From contig JALUTY010000098.1 of assembly GCA_027021615.1 (NCBI GenBank), positions 1-64,000 of the forward strand: a stretch of 64,000 bases of DNA, given 5' to 3'. The stretch's first letter is position 1, and every line of letters begins with the position of its first letter. The DNA comes from a bacterium (GTDB lineage: Bacteria; Desulfobacterota; Deferrisomatia; Deferrisomatales; Deferrisomataceae). The notes under the pieces are model-generated. The model was not told where the DNA came from. It saw only the letters and a list, made by a program, of their open reading frames with translations, and searched no databases. Made by a program: the position numbers and the translations under genes. Below are positions 60,865 to 64,000 of this stretch, piece after piece.

Positions 60865-61831
60865 TTTCGGTGATGCGCAACGCGAAGTGGTCGGAGCTGA
60901 CCACCACCAGCTCGCCTTTGGCCAGCACCTGATTGTTGACCACCAGCTCCACGGGCGCCTCGGTGTCCTTGTCCAGATCGATGATGGACCCCGGTCGGAG
61001 GCGCTGGATCTCCTTGAGAGGCATCTCGGCCTCGCCCAGGCGAACGGTGGCTTCGACCTCGAGGTCGAGGATCAGGTCGATGTTTCGGATGTCCGGCGGG
61101 CCCGGACGCTCTCCTGCCGGGACGGCCGGAGCTCCCGTGGGAGGACCGGAGGGAGCCGAGACCACGCCAGCGGTCGGCCCCTCTTCTTCCTCCTCCCGGA
61201 GGATCTTGGCCATCTCCTGGGCTGTCTTGACGGGCAGGAGGACCCGAAGGGGGGTTTCGAGGATCCCCTCCACCTTGATCGTGCCCACCGCCAGGAACGC
61301 CTGGTCGCCCCAGGAGAGGACCTCGGTGAGGGCTCCCTCGTCCACCGCCTGGATCTGGGGCGGGTCGAACCCCACCTCCCGGCCCATGGTCGCCGAGAGG
61401 GGGGGGGCGCCGCTTCCCGCCACCTGGGTCAGGGCCTCCTTGAGGGCGTCGAGGTCGGCCTCCTCCAGCTCCTCCTTCACCTCGCCTTCGCCGCCCAGAA
61501 TCAGGTCCGCGAGCATTGAGGCCTCGCGGTGGCGTAGCAGGAACGCCATCTCTTCGGAGAAGCCAGATCGGAACGGGAACCGGACCAGCAACCCCTTGTC
61601 GGTGGCCAGGTCGGAGAGGCTCACCACCTGGCCAAGTCCCTCCGTGACCTGGGCGGGCCGGGCCAGGAGGGCCGCCAGGGCCGAGTTGGCCGACGCGAAG
61701 AACACCCGTGCGGCCTTCTCCACGGCCTCCACCTCGGCCGGACTGAGGTCGGCGGCCGGCACGTCGCCGATGTCGTCTGCCGCCGCGCTCAGCAGTCGGT
61801 CGATCTCGTCTTGGCTCAGGATGTCCGACAT
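60824..61831 (-). CDS. fliY: Flagellar motor switch protein FliY (CheC-like plus FliN)
   Basis: A 335-residue switch protein. An N-terminal MSDILSQDEIDRLL motif resembles the CheY-binding peptide. The middle (about 25-215) is CheC/FliM-like, and the C-terminal 75 residues are a FliN/SpoA domain (LGEAEMPLKEIQRLRPGSIIDLD). FliY replaces FliN in Bacillus and many other bacteria and can dephosphorylate CheY-P. The CheC catalytic E..N pair is not obvious here, so phosphatase activity is doubtful. ATG 61831, 25 bases after fliM. Confidence 0.88.
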   Translation of the reverse strand: MSDILSQDEIDRLLSAAADDIGDVPAADLSPAEVEAVEKAARVFFASANSALAALLARPAQVTEGLGQVVSLSDLATDKGLLVRFPFRSGFSEEMAFLLRHREASMLADLILGGEGEVKEELEEADLDALKEALTQVAGSGAPPLSATMGREVGFDPPQIQAVDEGALTEVLSWGDQAFLAVGTIKVEGILETPLRVLLPVKTAQEMAKILREEEEEGPTAGVVSAPSGPPTGAPAVPAGERPGPPDIRNIDLILDLEVEATVRLGEAEMPLKEIQRLRPGSIIDLDKDTEAPVELVVNNQVLAKGELVVVSSDHFALRITEIESPTERIRKLGP

Positions 61832-61856
61832 GCTCTCTCCAGCGAAGGGCCGGTGC

Positions 61857-62909
61857 TCAGCCCGACCCGGTCTCCAGGGCGTGGAACTCCTCCCCGCCGT
61901 CCGAGGCCGGCTCGGCGTCCTCGTCCACGATGGGGGCCTCGATCCGGACCGCTTTGCGCCCCTTCCGGGCCCCGAACACCGCCCGGAACTTGGGAATGCC
62001 CTCCACCGAGACCGTGACGGACTGGTGAAGATCCGCTCCCAATGGGAACAGGTCCCCTTCCTTGAGGGCAAGGATCTGCCGGATGGTCATCCGCTGGCGG
62101 CAGAGGTCCGCGCTCAGGCCCGCCACCGCTCGCGCGATCACCTCGTCGATCCGGTGGTAGTCAGCCTCGGACATGCGGGTCGTGATGTCGGTCTGGTGCT
62201 CCTGTCGCAGCTCCACGGCGAAGGGCTCCAGGTAGATCGCCGGGATGCACAGGTTCATCATACCCGAGGTCTGGCCCACCTTCACCTCGAACACGATCAC
62301 CACCACGATCTCGTTGGGTGCGACGATCTGCACGAGCTGGGGGCTCGTCTCCCTCCGGTCCAGATCGAACCGCGTCTCTCCGATGGTTCGCCACGCCTCG
62401 TGCAGGTCCTTGAGGGCCATGTCGATGAACCCTTCGATCAGGGCCTGCTCGATGGGAGTGATCTCCCGGTTCAAGGTGGGGGTCTCGGACGACCCTCCCA
62501 TCAGCTTCTCGATCACCGCGAACACCAGCGTCGGGTTCACCTCGAAGGCCAGGGTCCCCCCTTGCGGCACGATCTTGACCACATTGATGCAGGTGGTCTC
62601 GGGGAGGCTCATCAGGAACTCGGCGTAGGAGAGCTGATCCACGCTCAGGAGCACGATGTCCGAGATGGTGCGCAGGTACGCCGAGAGGTCAAGGGACAGA
62701 TTGCGGGCGTAGCGCTCGTGCAAGAAGTGGAGGCTCTGGAGGACGTTCTTGGAGATCCGGTTGGGCCGCTTGAAGTCGTAGCGGCTCGCCCTCTTGCGGT
62801 ACCGGGTGGGGGTGGGCTTGGCCTCAGGCTTGGCCGGAGCCGCCTCCTGCTGGAGCGGGATGCTCTGGAGCAGCGCGTTGACTTCTTCCTGGCTGAGAAG
62901 TTCCGACAC
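61857..62909 (-). CDS. fliM: Flagellar motor switch protein FliM
   Basis: A 350-residue C-ring protein that sets rotation direction. ELLSQEEVNALL at the N-terminus is the CheY-P-binding peptide. RNLSLDLSAYLRT, TPIEQALIEGFID, the GMMNLCIPAIYLEP segment and the C-terminal SpoA domain are typical. The GTG 62909 start is preferred (AGGA about 8 bases upstream) to an in-frame codon at 62942. It lies after fliA with a 183-base gap that shows no gene or clear promoter. Confidence 0.93.
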   Translation of the reverse strand: MSELLSQEEVNALLQSIPLQQEAAPAKPEAKPTPTRYRKRASRYDFKRPNRISKNVLQSLHFLHERYARNLSLDLSAYLRTISDIVLLSVDQLSYAEFLMSLPETTCINVVKIVPQGGTLAFEVNPTLVFAVIEKLMGGSSETPTLNREITPIEQALIEGFIDMALKDLHEAWRTIGETRFDLDRRETSPQLVQIVAPNEIVVVIVFEVKVGQTSGMMNLCIPAIYLEPFAVELRQEHQTDITTRMSEADYHRIDEVIARAVAGLSADLCRQRMTIRQILALKEGDLFPLGADLHQSVTVSVEGIPKFRAVFGARKGRKAVRIEAPIVDEDAEPASDGGEEFHALETGSG

Positions 62910-63092
62910 CTTCGTCCTCGTGCGGCGCGGGCCACCCCGCACAGGGCGGCCGTGTACGCAGGGCTACCGTATTCGGATCGGCAGATGGGGCTCGGTTCGT
63001 GAGAGGTGCGGCACCCATCCCCTCGGAGACGTGGACGGCCGTTGTAAAGAGCGGTCTGCGGCGCGGTGCCTCCCTCGGCGAGGCGCATCCGG

Positions 63093-63833
63093 TCAGTCGA
63101 ACAGGCCCTCCAGGAGCCCTCGCAACCGGAGAACGGCAGCGGAGTGGAGCTGGCTCACCCGCGACTCGGTCACGCCGAGGATCTTGCCCACCTCCTTCAT
63201 GGTCAGCTCGTTGAAGTAGTACAGCTTGAGCACCAGCGACTCCTTTTCCGGCAGCTCGTCGATCTTCCGGGCCAGGATCTCGCGGACCTCCTGCTTACGG
63301 AGCAGCTCGAAGGGGCTCTTCTCGGGCTCGTCGGGGATGTACTCTCCCAGCTCCCGGGCCTCGTCGTCGTCCTCCACCTCGCCGCCGGGCCGGTTCAGGG
63401 AGAGGAGCGAAAGGCCCCTGGCCTTGTACAGGAGCTCGTTGAACTCCTCCATGGTGATCCCCATGGCGGCGGCCGCCTCTTCATGGGTGGCCGGCCGCTG
63501 GAGCTGCTGCTCCAACCGGTGGAACACCTGGGCGAGCTCCCGCTCCTTGCGCCGCATGGACCGAGGGGCCCAGTCCTGTTGCCGCAGGTAGTCGAGCATG
63601 GCCCCCCGGATCCGGAACTCCGCGTAAGTCTTGAACTTGACCCCCCGGTCCGGAACGAACTTGTCGATGGCGTCGATGAGGCCGAGAACCCCGGTGTTGA
63701 TGAGGTCGTCCACCTCGATGGAAGAGGGAAGCCGGGCTGCCAGCCGCTCGGCGATGTACTTGACGAGGGGCGCGTACTCCTCGATGAGCTCGTCCCTGCT
63801 GCGCTGGGGCTCGGCGGCGGAAATGGCCGACAC
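63093..63833 (-). CDS. fliA: Flagellar sigma factor FliA (sigma-28)
   Basis: A 246-residue sigma factor for late flagellar genes. Region 2 shows YAPLVKYIAERLAARLP and GVLGLIDAIDKF with the YAEFRIRGAMLDYLRQQDW stretch, and region 4 shows LPEKESLVLKLYYFNELTMKEVGKILGVTESRVSQLH. Length fits FliA (about 240). GTG 63833 is used; AAGGAG sits directly against it, so the ATT three codons later with better spacing could be the real start. A strong promoter lies 50 bases upstream. Confidence 0.93.
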   Translation of the reverse strand: MSAISAAEPQRSRDELIEEYAPLVKYIAERLAARLPSSIEVDDLINTGVLGLIDAIDKFVPDRGVKFKTYAEFRIRGAMLDYLRQQDWAPRSMRRKERELAQVFHRLEQQLQRPATHEEAAAAMGITMEEFNELLYKARGLSLLSLNRPGGEVEDDDEARELGEYIPDEPEKSPFELLRKQEVREILARKIDELPEKESLVLKLYYFNELTMKEVGKILGVTESRVSQLHSAAVLRLRGLLEGLFD

Positions 63834-63888
63834 TCCTTCGGGTTCGAGACGGCTGGGGAAGGGCAGAATGAGGGGAAAACCGGCGCGT

Positions 63889-63917
63889 ATCCTAGCATCG
63901 GGCCCGGGGTGTGTCAA
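63889..63917 (-). promoter_or_regulatory. Sigma-70 promoter of fliA
   Basis: Minus strand TTGACA (63912-63917), 17-base spacer, TAGGAT (63889-63894). The predicted start near 63882 excludes the longer in-frame ORF that begins at 63947. Confidence 0.8.
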
Positions 63918-63946
63918 CGCGGACCCACGCCCGTGGTAGAAAGACA

Positions 63947-63976
63947 AAACACCCCTAACCCCGCTAGGAAGGGGTG
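63947..63976 (-). terminator. Terminator of the gene beyond the right edge
   Basis: On the minus strand CACCCCT pairs with AGGGGTG, followed by TTTTGT. It should end an upstream transcript just before the fliA promoter. Confidence 0.7.
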
Positions 63977-64000
63977 ATAAGCTCCAACGGAGGGCGCCCC

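Noticed and set aside
63833-63947. Longer FliA from 63947
   Set aside because: That start lies upstream of the predicted transcription start near 63882.

Overview
The window is very GC-rich (by eye roughly 70 percent), densely coding, and full of GTG starts and GTGA/ATGA stop-start overlaps. Gene content suggests an anaerobic or microaerobic, flagellated Gram-negative bacterium of the former Deltaproteobacteria: an outer-membrane TonB receptor, PorV-like barrel, LapAB, FliM/FliY/FliA, a sigma-54 activator, SelB, indolepyruvate:ferredoxin oxidoreductase, a sodium-pump decarboxylase, TRAP uptake and glycogen metabolism. A Deferrisoma- or Desulfuromonas-like lineage is my inference; nothing here identifies a species.

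Layout. 1-754: end of a branched-chain amino acid ABC operon (livG end, livF). 781-4729: a tightly overlapped operon of two NosL-like metal-site proteins, an FtsX-type permease with its ATPase, and a membrane protein with a CPYC motif. 4765-5511: a stand-alone MetH-reactivation-domain protein, convergent with the corrinoid cluster. 5468-16832 (minus strand): a B12-riboswitch-controlled cluster in the order cbiK, DUF2162-like membrane protein, ExbB/TolQ-like, DUF2149-like, BtuB-type receptor, an exported and membrane-anchored CobN, and an exported BtuF-CbiZ fusion. 16956-18239: HD-GYP protein. 18249-23440 (minus): M23 peptidase, then comF, gpmI, a LapA-LapB fusion and a DksA-like gene. 23887-26821 (minus): selB and a DMT transporter. 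27424-31462: rsmE, zinc-ribbon protein, candidate ncRNA, nitronate monooxygenase-like enzyme and a PAS/sigma-54 activator. 31514-41028: paired activator sites and a sigma-54 promoter ahead of oadG-oadB, then a biotin carrier, acyl-CoA dehydrogenase, acyl-CoA synthetase, thiolase and iorAB. 41221-45115: TRAP transporter plus tandem Usp. 45204-48633: roadblock protein, RluA, EF-hand lipoprotein and PorV-like barrel. 48667-60123: candidate ncRNA and glycogen genes. 60130-63917 (minus): PilZ, FliY, FliM, FliA.

The most unusual unit is the corrinoid/tetrapyrrole cluster. CobN is normally a cytoplasmic chelatase subunit driven by the ATPase pair CobST. Here it has an export signal and a C-terminal anchor, no CobST is in the window, and its operon carries an ExbB-like/ExbD-like pair. 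This suggests a proton-motive-force-powered tetrapyrrole machine on the periplasmic side, paired with an exported corrinoid capture-and-cleavage protein.

The gaps between genes hold three related repeat families: an octamer array (AGCCTTCC-like), a heptamer array (GACCGNN), and an approximately 190 bp element with 17 bp terminal inverted repeats. They fill almost every intergenic gap longer than 350 bp, apart from the cobalamin leader (16478-16955) and the sigma-54 region (31463-31814).
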